From NCBI GenBank assembly GCA_047967505.1, contig CM106540.1: a stretch of DNA of 64,000 nucleotides; one strand, 5' to 3'. Every line of letters starts with the position of its first letter. The first letter of the stretch is position 1. Shown here one piece after another: positions 54,505-64,000 of the stretch. Source of the DNA: Dipteris shenzhenensis. Its lineage: Eukaryota; Polypodiophyta; Polypodiopsida; Gleicheniales. The translations under genes were made by a program, and so were the position numbers. A model generated the notes under the pieces. That model worked only from the letters and a program-made list of their open reading frames with translations. It had not been told where the DNA came from and made no database searches.

Positions 54505-54925
54505 ACGGAGGGCGAGGAGGAGGAGGGATGGGGGAGGGAGGACCAGTAGTTGAAGAGGAGGAAAGGGTGGCAGATCAGCAGGTGTGGAGGAGTAGGTGTG
54601 GAGGAGGAGGGAGGGAGGAGCAGGAGGGAGGGGGGAGGAGGAGCAGCGGTGGAGGAGGAGGGAGGGGGAGGGGAGGAGGAGCAGGCATGGAGGAGGGAGG
54701 GAGGGGGAGGGCAGGAGGAGCAGGCGTGGAGGAGGGAGGGAGGGAGGGGGAGGAGGTGGAAGGGGCAAAGGGAGTGAGGAGGGGGAGGGGGAGGAGAGGA
54801 GAGGGGAGGGGGAGGAGGGAGGGAGGGAGGGGGAGGGGGAGGGAGGGGGAGGAGGGAGTGAGGAGGGGGAGTGAGGGAGGGGAAGGGAGGAGGGGGAGGG
54901 AGGGAGGGAGTATAGATAAGGAGGG
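54505..54925. repeat. GGGAGGA-rich microsatellite
   Basis: About 420 bp of G/A-only sequence in GGAGGGAGG units. Pro/Ser or Gly/Glu frames through it are artefacts. It is followed by an ATTCAAAATTCAAATTTTGA palindrome near 54930-54960. Confidence 0.9.
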
Positions 54926-55137
54926 AGGGAATTCAAAATTCAAATTTTGAATTTTGAATTTTTTGATTCCCACCTAGGAGTAAGAGTTGTGTAAGAGGTG
55001 GGGGCACTTTTGGGCTTAACCCACCTAGGTGAGGGGGCTTAGGACTTTTTGGGACCTACCTTGGCCCTTTCACTAGGACTAATCCATTTCTTAATCCATT
55101 CCTTATGAGGCCCTTTTGAGACCCCAATTCTCCCCTC
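54926..55137. other. Spacer, no gene
   Basis: Contains only the AT palindrome and unremarkable sequence before the gag fragment. Confidence 0.5.
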
Positions 55138-55608
55138 ATGGAACCCCTAGAGCAACTAGAAGGCATACATGCAAAAGTAGGGGAAAAAGATGCACTTGCA
55201 ATCCTCCTTCAAAGCATGCCTGCAGAGTATAGCGCACCAACAACCACTTTGAAGAATCTTCGAGATCTAAAGTTTGAGGAATGTGTATCCTCTCTTCTCG
55301 AAAAAGAAAGAGAGTTGAAGGCATCGACATTGACATCTACATCAACACGTAGCAACAATAATGAAGAACAAGCATTGTTCAGTAAAACATCAATGAAGTG
55401 TTACCATTGTGGAAGGATGGGTCGCTATCAAAGTGATTGCAAACTGAAGAGCAAACCAAAGTGTCACCATTGCAAAAAGCTGGGACACAAGGAAGAAGAT
55501 TGCAAATTGAAGAACCTTCAGCCGTCATCTACATGGAGTCATGATCAAGCCATGAGGAGAATGACAAGAACAACATGTATTGAGAAGAAAAAGCCTTGCC
55601 ACCTTTAG
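55138..55608 (+). pseudogene. Ty1/copia gag C-terminal fragment with two knuckles
   Basis: An intact 156-codon frame starts with ATG. It begins mid-domain (AILLQSMPAEYSAPTTTLKN, EECVSSLLEKERELKA), so the N-terminal capsid part is missing. Two zinc knuckles follow: CYHCGRMGRYQSDC, in which the expected His is Arg, and an intact CHHCKKLGHKEEDC. A nucleocapsid of this type would bind element RNA. No pol follows; LTR-like sequence starts soon after, so the element is internally deleted. Confidence 0.8.
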
Positions 55609-55619
55609 CCCACATGTTT

Positions 55620-56040
55620 GTAAATCAAACCTGACCACCTGAGATTAACCATGTAAGCACCTAGGGGAGGATTTGATCTTGTAACTCATTTGACCACCTT
55701 GCAGTAGCCAAAGGATCGTGGCACCAAGGGGAGGTTTTGAGATATGGTGCCATGAGCACATATTAGAGGCTAAGGTATGGTATAAGAATGTATCATAAGT
55801 AGCCACCCCAAGATGTGGACTACATGATGTGAGGATGTGGTTTGAGGACATCCACAAGGAGATGTGGATTAGAGGATCCCATAGGTGTTGACTATTCAAA
55901 GGGCTCTCTCTATATAAGAAGCCTATTATGTATTGTTGATATCACATTGCAATAGATTGAGTGTTTGCTACCCTATGTCTCTCTTGTGGTGCTTTGATCC
56001 TCCTCGATCCCTCACTTTCACAAAACAACGCGGGTTTTTG
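55620..56040 (+). repeat. LTR-like sequence of the gag fragment
   Basis: AT/GA-mixed DNA with a TATA-like CTATATAAG (55910-55918) about 310 bp after the gag stop. Position and promoter-like content suggest a 3' LTR. Termini and a second copy were not found. Confidence 0.35.
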
Positions 56041-56837
56041 GTTCCCAAAATTCTATCGATATGGGCGTCGATATGAAAGTGGGTATATAAAAGCAAGGAC
56101 TAGGTGTTTGAAGGGATTTAAGGGGGATTTAGGCCTCGAGGGGTTTGGACAAAGAGAGAGGATTAGGGGGCCTGGGGTGCCAACTCCCTTTAGTAAGAAA
56201 ACCTATCAAAATCTTGAGTATGAGATGAATTTAACAATATGCCATGAGTAGAAATTATTCAAATTAACATGGTTGTGTTCTACACTAATGAGCTCTAAAT
56301 ATGTCTTTACATGTTGAAATTTGGGTAACACATGAAAACGTTACATTAATTTGAAAGGAGATGGGTTTTCATATTTTAGTGTATTTTTTGTTTGACCCCC
56401 CCTCATCCAAAATACACCCCTGCTTGGGCCTCACATATTATGAAAAATATGTATAATTCTTAAAATCTTGAATATTTTCCAAGGTATATACCTTATATTT
56501 TATGGGAGGGGGGACATGAAATTTTCATATTTTTCCCTTGCATATTTAAAAATTTTAAAGGAAATCCATGCATATTATATATGGACCTTGTTCGGGTCCT
56601 ATGCCCTACATTTTAGATGAGGGTAGTAACATATTACATATTGCGTTAGCACCCCAGGTTAGGGGGTTTGAGGGAATTTGGAGGACTTGGATGTTTGGGT
56701 GTTTGACTTGGGGGGATGGTTGTGGATGTGTGCAAGTGGAGAGGAAGAGTAGTGACAGATCATCGAATAGGGGCCACCTCTCAAGAGTTTGGAGTGGCTT
56801 TGTGAGAGATTGCCTTGTCCTTGCATGCATTGTAGGC
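56041..56837. other. No gene recognised
   Basis: Nothing coding or repeated is supported. Confidence 0.5.
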
Positions 56838-58385
56838 GAGGGGTTCATCATCAGCACCATATTAACATGCGCCACTTGCAGATGTATGGAGAGGTGCCAC
56901 TAGAAGAGGATATTGGTAGATGTGCTAGTGCATCATCGATAAACCAATGATATTTGAATGATTCATCGATATTTATATTGCTTGTCCTAGTTGCACACAC
57001 TAACCTTGTGTCGTTATATGATACAAGATGAGGAGAGTAGCAAGGGATCATGTGCACCACCACCACAGTTCGAGCAAGATGATCTTGAGGATGATCCTCT
57101 AGAGGAGGATGAGACTATGGCATACATGTTGGATTCTTTTTTTAAAGACACCATTGGAGATGGGGGTGAGATTGAACATGAGATTGTGATGCCAGATTTG
57201 GCATCAATGCTGTTGTATGATGGTGCGAGGATGTCAAAACTATGAGCTTTCCTCTTGATCTTGAATTTTCAAGCAAAGTACAGATGGTCAAACATAAGTG
57301 TCTCAACCTTGATGAGGTTTGAAGCCTTGATCTTAGTATCCCATTCCTAATTGTTTTGGTTAATTAGTATCTAATTCACAACAATTCAATAGTTCTGCAA
57401 ATGTTTGGATTACATTTCAATGGTATTGTTTTATACAGTATTGTCAATCCAGTGCGACATTGCAAGATGCTCATGAATTGTTCACCAGTAGTTTTTGTGT
57501 TTTATGAGTGATGAGAGTTGTATAAGTTTCTATATGGAACAAGTTTGCGAGTTTGAGATGAAACCCAAAACACTAGAATCCTTTTTTTTCGTGTACCCTT
57601 CCAACTCTAAGACTAAAGTGGCCAATGATATTGATGTCCTTGGTAGAAGACGCGGGAGAATATGTGCATTGTGGTGGAATCATTCTACTTACATGATTGG
57701 TGAATATTTGGTTATGTTTGATAGAAGAAGCATCCACGGAGTGCATTTGATTGTACGGGTGGAATTCAATGAAACAGGTCACTCCCTGCATGTCAAATTT
57801 TAGAGATCTATTAGGACCCATTGCTTTGCGTACATGATCGCATGACATTAGCGCCTGCACGAGCAAGATGTTGATCCATGCACCATCAAAACAAGAGTTT
57901 ATATACAAGAACCCTTAAGGGTGGACAGAACTGTCCAATTGACATCTCAACTTGATGCTTGTATGGCTCTATCGAGAGAACGATTACAGTGTGTTTTGTT
58001 CTCCGTAACCAAAACTATGTTATTGCCTTAGTGGGAAACCAACCATTGACTATGGTGAGATAGGCTCCAAGTTGGAGGGGCTGGACAAAAGAATCTAGCC
58101 ATAAAACTTGGGGATTAGATCCTCGGGGGGTTCACCTAATAAAATTTTAATGTACCATGTGCATTCAAGAGGAGGGGTATTTTAATTTGACTTTTTAAAT
58201 TTAAAAAATTTAACAGGATAACAATAACAGGAGGGGTTTTTTAATTCAATTTTAGAAAAAAATCACTTAGTCCATAAGTAAAGAGGGGCGTTTTTAATGG
58301 GGGGGAATGTTAGTTGAGGGGTATTTCTAATACCCTTTGAACACACATGATTCATAGGGTTTCTTATTAGTACACCCCCTGAGAT
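56838..58385 (+). repeat. Long direct repeat, copy 2, left part (CACTA fragment)
   Basis: Closely similar to 44328-45870 in direct orientation. It includes the TNP2-like frame (56991-57245 and its continuation after the shared TGA) and the FYMEQVCEFEMKPKTLESFF frame (57495-57803). It ends where the copia LTR begins. Confidence 0.9.
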
Positions 58386-58562
58386 TGTAACATGAGAGTG
58401 CTCTCAACAGAAGTAAGAATGGAAGAGGGAGAGAGAGAAACTGAGAGCCACACAAGTTTTGGTGGGTGCAGAACACCCTAATATTCTTTTTCGTTCATTT
58501 ATATATGTGTTTGAGTATTGTATATAACTGGGGTAAAGGAATAGTGACCTTTAACCCCCACA
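58386..58562 (-). repeat. 3' LTR of the copia element (177 bp)
   Basis: On the sense strand it starts TGTGGGGGTTAAAGG and ends CATGTTACA. It has AT-rich TATA-like stretches. The pol frame runs through the polypurine tract and stops inside it (58499). Confidence 0.75.
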
Positions 58563-60373
58563 ACCTCCCACTTAAAGGACAATGTGCCTTTAAGGGAGAA
58601 CAACCAGTGAGCGTAGTATCCTATGCCCATCAATACATGACAATACTCAAACCGCTGACTAGGTAGACTCTTCGTCAGAATATCTGCAGGGTTATCATCT
58701 GTATGAACCTTGACAAGCTCTATGCGGTTGTCCTCAAGTACCTTCCTGATGAAATGGTACCTGACCTCAATGTGTTTGGTCTTTGCATGAAAGACCGGAT
58801 TCCGTGCTAGCTGAATAGCACTCATGGAATCACTATGCAATGTCAGTACACCTGTATGAATCCCCAAATCTCCCACTAGCTGATCAAGCCATATAGCATC
58901 CTTGCAACCCTTTGTGGCTACAACATACTCAGCCTCTGTGGTAGACAAAGTAATGCACTTCTGTGTGCGAGACATCCACGACACTGCACCACCTGCAAAG
59001 GTGAACACATAACCAGAAGTGGATCTCCTACTATCGACATGCCCTGCATAGTCTGAATCTGTGTACCCAAGTACACGTATGTCTCCTCTACCAAAGCAAA
59101 TGCACATCTCCTTGGTACCCTTCATGTATCTCATGATGCACTTAGCTGCCTCCCAATGCCTCTTTCCTGGATTAGCCATATACCGGCTAACAACTCCCAT
59201 TGCAAATGCAATGTCTAGTCTAGTAGCTATCATAGCATACATAAGACTCCCAACTGCTGATGCATAAGGAACCTTGGTCATCATGGCCCTCTCCTTATCT
59301 GATTTGGGACTATTTGTATGACTCAGTTTCACATATGGAGGCAATGGAGTACTCACTACCTTCCCCCCCTCCATATTGAAACATTGCAATACTTTTGTAA
59401 CATACTCCTTTTGTGAAAGCCAAAGGAGTTTCCTACTCCGATCACACGTGATGCGCATAACAAGAATATGACCTGCAAGTCCCAGATCCTTCATATCAAA
59501 GGCCTCATGCAACTTGGCCTTTAATGCATCTAGCTCATAAGTATTCTTGCTAGCCAATAGCATATCATCCACATATAGTGCCAGGAGTATCAGGCTATTA
59601 TCCTTAGCCCTTTTAGTGTAGAGGCAGTGATTAATTTCACTCCTTCTAAAACCCTGGGACCGAATGAAAGCATTAAACTTTTGATACCATTCTCTAGGCG
59701 CTTGCTTAAGACCATAGAGACTCTTCTTCAGCTTGCAAACTAAATGCTCTTTGCCCTTTTCTTCAAAGCCTTTCAGCTGCACCATGTAAATTTCCTCATG
59801 CAGATCCCCATGCAAGAAAGCTGTCTTGACATCCATCTGCATAAGCTCCATATCCTCTATGGCCACTAGTCCAAGCATGCATCTAAGTGTGGTCATCTTC
59901 ACAACCGGAGAGAATATCTCATCAAAGTCCATACCCTTCTCTTGCTTGAACCCTTTAGCGACCAAACGGGCCTTGTACCTAGGCACATCATCATGTGTGA
60001 CCATCTTGTAGACCCATTTACATGGCAATGCTTTCTTTCCATGTGGCAAAGAAACCAAGTCCCAAGTCTTATTCTTCATAAGTTAACTCATCTTTGATTG
60101 CATAGCATACTCCCACTTGCATTGATCCTCGCGCATCATAGCCTCTTTGTAGCAAGAAGGCTCCCCGCAAATAGTAAGCATCACATAGTCTACCCCTAGA
60201 ACAAACCTATCACATGGTCTAGACACTCTAGATGATCTTCTCAAGGGCATTTCAGCTTGATGTCCCACCTGCATATCAGCCACATTTGGCTCATCATTTC
60301 CACCAATAGATGATCCATCATCTACCCTTGATTGTATACCTGTGGGAGTACTTGGTGGTACCAGTTTTTGCAC
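58499..60373 (-). pseudogene. Copia reverse transcriptase-RNase H
   Basis: Contains KTWDLVSLPHGKKALPCKWV, ARLVAKGFKQEKGMDFDEIF, MDVKTAFLHGDLHEEIYM, KSLYGLKQAPREWY and LALYVDDMLLAS (catalytic YVDD). RNase H follows with LGYTDSDYAGHVDSRRSTSG, CITLSTTEAEYVVATKGCKD and HIEVRYHFIRKVLEDNRIEL. One TAA (60083-60085) lies just before the domain. The linker upstream (LRRSSRVSRPCDRF) is the usual copia integrase-RT connector. This part is in a different frame from integrase; the shift is near 60360. Confidence 0.93.
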
Positions 60374-61731
60374 ATTTTTCCATGGACAGCTTGTTGTCTA
60401 TCAACATATGCAGCTGGATTCACATCTTGGAAAGTGATTCTCCTCATTTCCACATCCCTCATGGGTGCCTTATGCATCTTCTTCTCATTAAAGACTGCAT
60501 CATGGCTGTGTATGATCTTCTTTGCTTCTGGATCCCAGAGACGATAGCCCATCTGTCCACTTTCACCATAACCCATAAAGATGCATTTCCTAGACTTGGG
60601 ATCTAGCTTCTTTCGAAGCTCTTTTGGCACATGTGCATATGCCTCACACCCAAATATATGCAAATGAGAGTAAGAGGGCTTCTTGCCACTCCATGCCTCT
60701 TCAGAAATACCACCATCCAAACTCTTACTAGGTGGTCTATTGATCACATGCACTGCATTCTTCATCGCCTCAGCCCAAAAACCACCAGAAAGACTTGCAT
60801 TGGAAAGTATGCATTGCAACCTTTCTTGAATGGTATGGTTCATCTTTTCTGCAACTGGATTTTGCTTTGGAGTACGAGGGGATGTGAGCTCCCTCTTAAT
60901 CCCACGCGTATCACAAAAATGCTAAAAGTCATGAGAGAGATACTCTCTACCATTGTCAGTTCGTAGGCATTTAAGCGTTCTACCTGACTGATTCTCAACC
61001 AAGGCCAGCCATTTCTGAAATACTTGGAACACATCACTCTTTCGAGCTATAGCATAAGCCCACACTTTCCTAGTTGCATCATTAATGAATGTCACATAGT
61101 ATTCAGCCCCACCTAATGATTGTCTAGGCATGGGACCACATACGTCTGAATGCACCAAATCAAGCTTTTCAAACTCTTTCTTCCCCCTTCTTTTATGGGC
61201 TGATTTAGTCTGCTTCCCATAGAGACAGTGCTCACAAAATTCAAAATTAGAGAAACTCAAATGCGGTACATAACCCAAATGGCATAAGAGTTTCATCCCA
61301 TTTTGGCTCATATGGCCCAACCGGTAATGCCATAAAGAAGTGCTTGGCTGCTCGGTTATTGCAACAACATGATCAAACATCCTTGATACATGTAAGGGAT
61401 ACAAAGTCCCACACTTGGCACCCCTGGACAAAAGCATAGAGCCCTTCTGAATTTTCCAACTTTGAAAGCCAAAAGTGGTGTGAAAGCCAGCATCATCTAG
61501 CTGACCCACTGAAATAAGACTCTTGGTCAACTTAGGCACATGTCTCACATGTTTCAAAACAAATGAAGACCCATTTGCAAAAGAAATTTTTATGTCACTT
61601 GCTCCCACTATGTCACATGCATAGTCATTTCCAAGATGCACACAACCTGTCTTTCCACTGTCATAAGTGGAGAACCATTCCCTATGGGAAGTAACATGGA
61701 ATGAAGCACCAGAATCCAAAATCCAATCCTA
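60365..61731 (-). pseudogene. Copia protease-integrase
   Basis: The protease end is WILDSGASFHVTSHREWF (DSG motif) near 61700. Integrase has the HHCC-like zone (LWHYRLGHMSQNGMKLL, CEHCLYGKQTKS), then LDLVHSDVCGPMP (first catalytic Asp), FINDATRKVWAYAI and LKCLRTDNGREY (second Asp). After a TAG at 60922-60924 come TSPRTPKQNPVAEKMNHTIQ with the catalytic Glu, and HIFGCEAYAHVPKELRKKLD. A second TAG (61729-61731) lies before the protease motif. Confidence 0.93.
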
Positions 61732-62676
61732 GGAATATGCATCATCTGAAGTGGTAAGCAACTCTGTAGATAAACTAGACATGAAGAGAATGTCATTGTC
61801 ACTATCATGTGTGACTGCATCGATCTCCTCGATCTTCACTTTTCCTTTGTCCTCCTTTGGACTCTCTTCCTTCTGATTTGCACCCCAATTTGCATTCTTT
61901 TTCTTATCCTTTTCCTCTCTTTTCAGCTTGTAGCAATCCTTTTTCATATGGCCCTTCTTGCCACAGTGGTAACACTCAATGTTCGGTGCCCTAGATTTGC
62001 TACAAGAATTCCCTCTTTCTTGGGACTTCCCCCTGAACTGTGATCTACCCCTTTGCACATTTAAGGCTGCATCCTGCTTGTTGCCGTCCATAGACTTTAG
62101 TCTAATCTCCTCAGCCAACAAGCTACCCACAACATCATCAAATTTCAGTACTCCACCAGGTGCAGAGTTATTGATAGTTGTACGGAAGGTATCCCATGAG
62201 GATGGCAATGAATATAAGAGAAATATTGCCTTAGTCTCTGCATCAAAATTCATCTTCTGAGCCTAAAGTTGGCTGAAAATAATATTGAATTCATTCAAGT
62301 GAGAAGCAATGGAGACCCCTTCCTTCATCTGCAGCTCAAACAACCTCTTCGTGAGGTAAACTTTATTAGAGGCAGTTTCCTTGTCATAAGTGGCACATAG
62401 TTTCTTCCACAAATCTTCCGTAGTCTGGTCATTTACTACTGTGAAATAAACTGACGCTACAAGATGAAGTCTAATAGTAGACTTTGCTAATGCATCCAAC
62501 TCATTCCCATCATCCTCAGACATATCTGCAGGCTTAGCTTCAATACCTACCAAGGGTTAAATTTGCTTCTTTTGAGTAAGCACATCCCTTATCTATTGTT
62601 TCCATAAAGAAAAGTTAGTCCCATCAAACTTTTTAATGCTGAAAAACTCATTTTCAGACATGGAAGAGGATGCCAT
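61732..62676 (-). pseudogene. Copia gag with CCHC knuckle
   Basis: ATG at 62676 (MASSSMSENEFFSIKKFDGT). TAG at 62593-62595, TAA at 62557-62559 and TAG at 62263-62265 interrupt one otherwise open frame. Copia gag features include LHLVASVYFTVVNDQTTEDL, TSNKVYLTKRLFELQMKEGV-like sequence and FLLYSLPSSWDTFRTTINN. A perfect knuckle CYHCGKKGHMKKDC lies near 61950-61990. Non-functional as it stands. Confidence 0.92.
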
Positions 62677-63195
62677 GATGGAAATGAAACAAAATCCCAA
62701 ATGCTAGTACCTACAAGAGAGAATCACACCAAATACCAGGTGCACCCAAATGTGTATGCCACAATAGAGTGAAATGTCACCAAAACTCAAAGCTCAAAGC
62801 ATCAAAAGATACAATTGACTCATGTGCATGTACTATGCATCCATATGAGCAAATCTGGCCCAAAAGAAAATGCCAACTGCAATGGCAATCCAAAATGCCA
62901 ATAAGCGCCAAATGGCTCAAGCATAAACACTGTCCATGGGCATATGCATCAATAATATCTCATCCAAGAGAGCATAACACTATCAGTGGATCACCTGCAA
63001 TGTGTCAAAGCTGTCCCTCAGCATAAAATAGCATCCATGTGCAAAGCATCCATAAAAAAATAGCATCCCACAAGGCAATCTGGGCCTATCAACGCATCAA
63101 ATAAGGATCGCAATGCATCCAAGTAGCCTATAAATCATCCACTTCAACCCAATGCACACCACAAATGAGCGCACATGGCTCAAACTACAACAGAG
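62677..63195. other. Copia leader remnant, no 5' LTR seen
   Basis: AT-rich DNA with recurring GCATCCA motifs. No tRNA-Met primer-binding site and no copy of the 177-bp LTR were found. Confidence 0.5.
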
Positions 63196-63530
63196 TGATT
63201 GCTGGAATGGGGGAAACAGAGGCCTGAGGCACAAGAGACATAATTTTAAATAGATTCACTACATGAGGAACTAGTAGGAATAAGTACAGAATTGAATCCA
63301 TTTCTAGAATTCAATTGTGGACAACCAAATATTGCAATCATGAAATCTAGCAAAGCAAAGAGATCGGGTAAGCTTCAACCCAACAACATCCTTAAATCTA
63401 GTCACGGTTCAAGAATCTCGGTAAGTCAATTAAATTTTATTGCTTCATGGAATATGACATTTAATAAAATTCAAACATACAAATTAATTCAATAACTCAA
63501 TCAAATTTGATAATGCGATCAATTTTGAAA
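63196..63530 (+). repeat. Long direct repeat, copy 2, right part
   Basis: Closely similar to 46003-46325 (shared GATTGCTGGAATGGGG, TGAATCCATTTCTAGAATTC, GGTAAGCTTCAACCCAACAA). Similarity ends at about 63530. Confidence 0.9.
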
Positions 63531-63539
63531 GGGATAGTG

Positions 63540-63900
63540 AATCTAGAAGTGCCAATAGGCCACCAATGCCAGAAGTTCCAGTAGTGCCAATGCCAATAGT
63601 GCCATGAATTCCACTAGATCCTAAAGTACACATTTGTGGAATTTAAGGGCCAGAAGAAGGATGACTCAGATAGCCATGTGGCATAGTTTGAAACCCGATG
63701 GTAGGCGAGTGACTTTGATAACATGTTTGGTGACCTGGAGAAATTATAGAGGTCTGTGGGTACCCTGAGTTGTAGGGCTATGAGTGGGTTCATCTTGTAT
63801 GGCCTAGCACAATTTGTGGACTATGAGGAATTGAAAACATCTTTCCTACATAGGTTTTGTAAGAAGAAAATACCAAAATATGTTTGTAGGAAGTTGTGAT
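63540..63900 (+). pseudogene. Possible retrotransposon gag relic
   Basis: A broken frame reads KKDDSDSHVA, FDNMFGDLEKL, AMSGFILYGLAQFVDYEELK and TSFLHRFCKKK. The layout is like a Ty3-type gag core (W/F-x-ELKxxFLxRF). Three or more stops. Weak call. Confidence 0.35.
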
Positions 63901-64000
63901 AGCTCTATCCAAAGAAACGAATGATGGAAGACTATGAGTAAGATCCAAAACCTCAATACACAGTTAGATGTGGTGGAAAGACCCACAATACAGATTGGAG

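Larger units (their letters stand above)
58386..63195 (-). mobile_element. Ty1/copia element, near full length, 5' LTR missing
   Basis: Sense is minus. The 3' LTR is only 177 bp (58386-58562). The polypurine tract AAGTGGGAGGT abuts its TGTGGGGG start. One polyprotein reading from 62676 to the LTR contains gag, zinc knuckle, protease, integrase, reverse transcriptase and RNase H. The element interrupts repeat copy 2. Copy 2 also lacks ~130 bp that copy 1 has at this point, so a deletion probably removed the 5' LTR and adjacent flank. No primer-binding site is visible to the right of 62676. Confidence 0.88.

Noticed and set aside
54316-54973. Pro/Ser-rich and Gly/Glu-rich ORFs
   Set aside because: Pure GGA microsatellite; all frames open.
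44328-58385. The two 2-kb direct repeats as LTRs of a giant element
   Set aside because: They contain a transposase fragment, lack TG/CA ends, and show no primer-binding site, polypurine tract or target duplication.

Overview
The window looks like nuclear DNA of a land plant, most likely a homosporous vascular plant such as a fern. The reasons are a PLS-class pentatricopeptide-repeat (PPR) gene of fern-like style, GT-AG introns, tRNA-Met and tRNA-Arg type primer-binding sites, and an almost complete cover of retrotransposons and simple repeats. No bacterial, organellar or CRISPR signal was seen. Species assignment is inference only. Many open frames start only at GTG or TTG; where it matters I checked for ATG.

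Layout. 1-5910 is a satellite array of about 181-bp monomers organised as a six-monomer higher-order repeat of about 1.09 kb. 5911-6950 is AT-rich DNA and GA microsatellites. 6945-12650 is a decayed LINE on the minus strand (ORF1 plus endonuclease/reverse transcriptase ORF2). 12650-14480 is low-complexity and uninformative DNA. 14480-19450 holds a shattered Ty3/gypsy relic and a truncated Ty1/copia element (LTR end, primer-binding site, gag). 19459-32801 is a complete Ty3/gypsy-type element with 450-bp LTRs and a GAAGC target duplication. Its gag is split by a second LTR element (22329-29592, TGGTG target duplication), which has gag and a coiled-coil ORF but no pol. 32802-39230 is a patchwork: a solo LTR, an inverted and tandem triplication of a copia reverse-transcriptase fragment, LTR ends with primer-binding sites, and a captured-looking pseudogene. 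39240-41700 is the PPR gene (minus strand), the only clearly conserved host gene, with an eroded DYW tail and an upstream exon.

41700-44327 is microsatellite-rich spacer. 44328-46325 and 56838-63530 are two direct copies of a ~2-kb block carrying a CACTA-type TNP2 fragment. The second copy is interrupted by a Ty1/copia element with a 177-bp 3' LTR (58386 to about 63195). Between the two copies is the most unusual stretch (46.4-54.1 kb). It holds an unrecognised minus-strand gene, an unrecognised plus-strand gene, a divergent histone H3 / CENH3-like pseudogene with a long proline-rich tail, and a spliced coiled-coil gene with a transposase-like C-terminal half.

Most coding sequence is dead. 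Nonsense codons are mainly TAG, as expected from C-to-T decay at methylated CAG sites. No operon or pathway links the genes. The main logic is layered insertion: old copia DNA, then the Ty3 element, then the gag-only element. The main biological leads are the H3-like pseudogene, the higher-order satellite, the unrecognised gene block and the pol-less LTR element.
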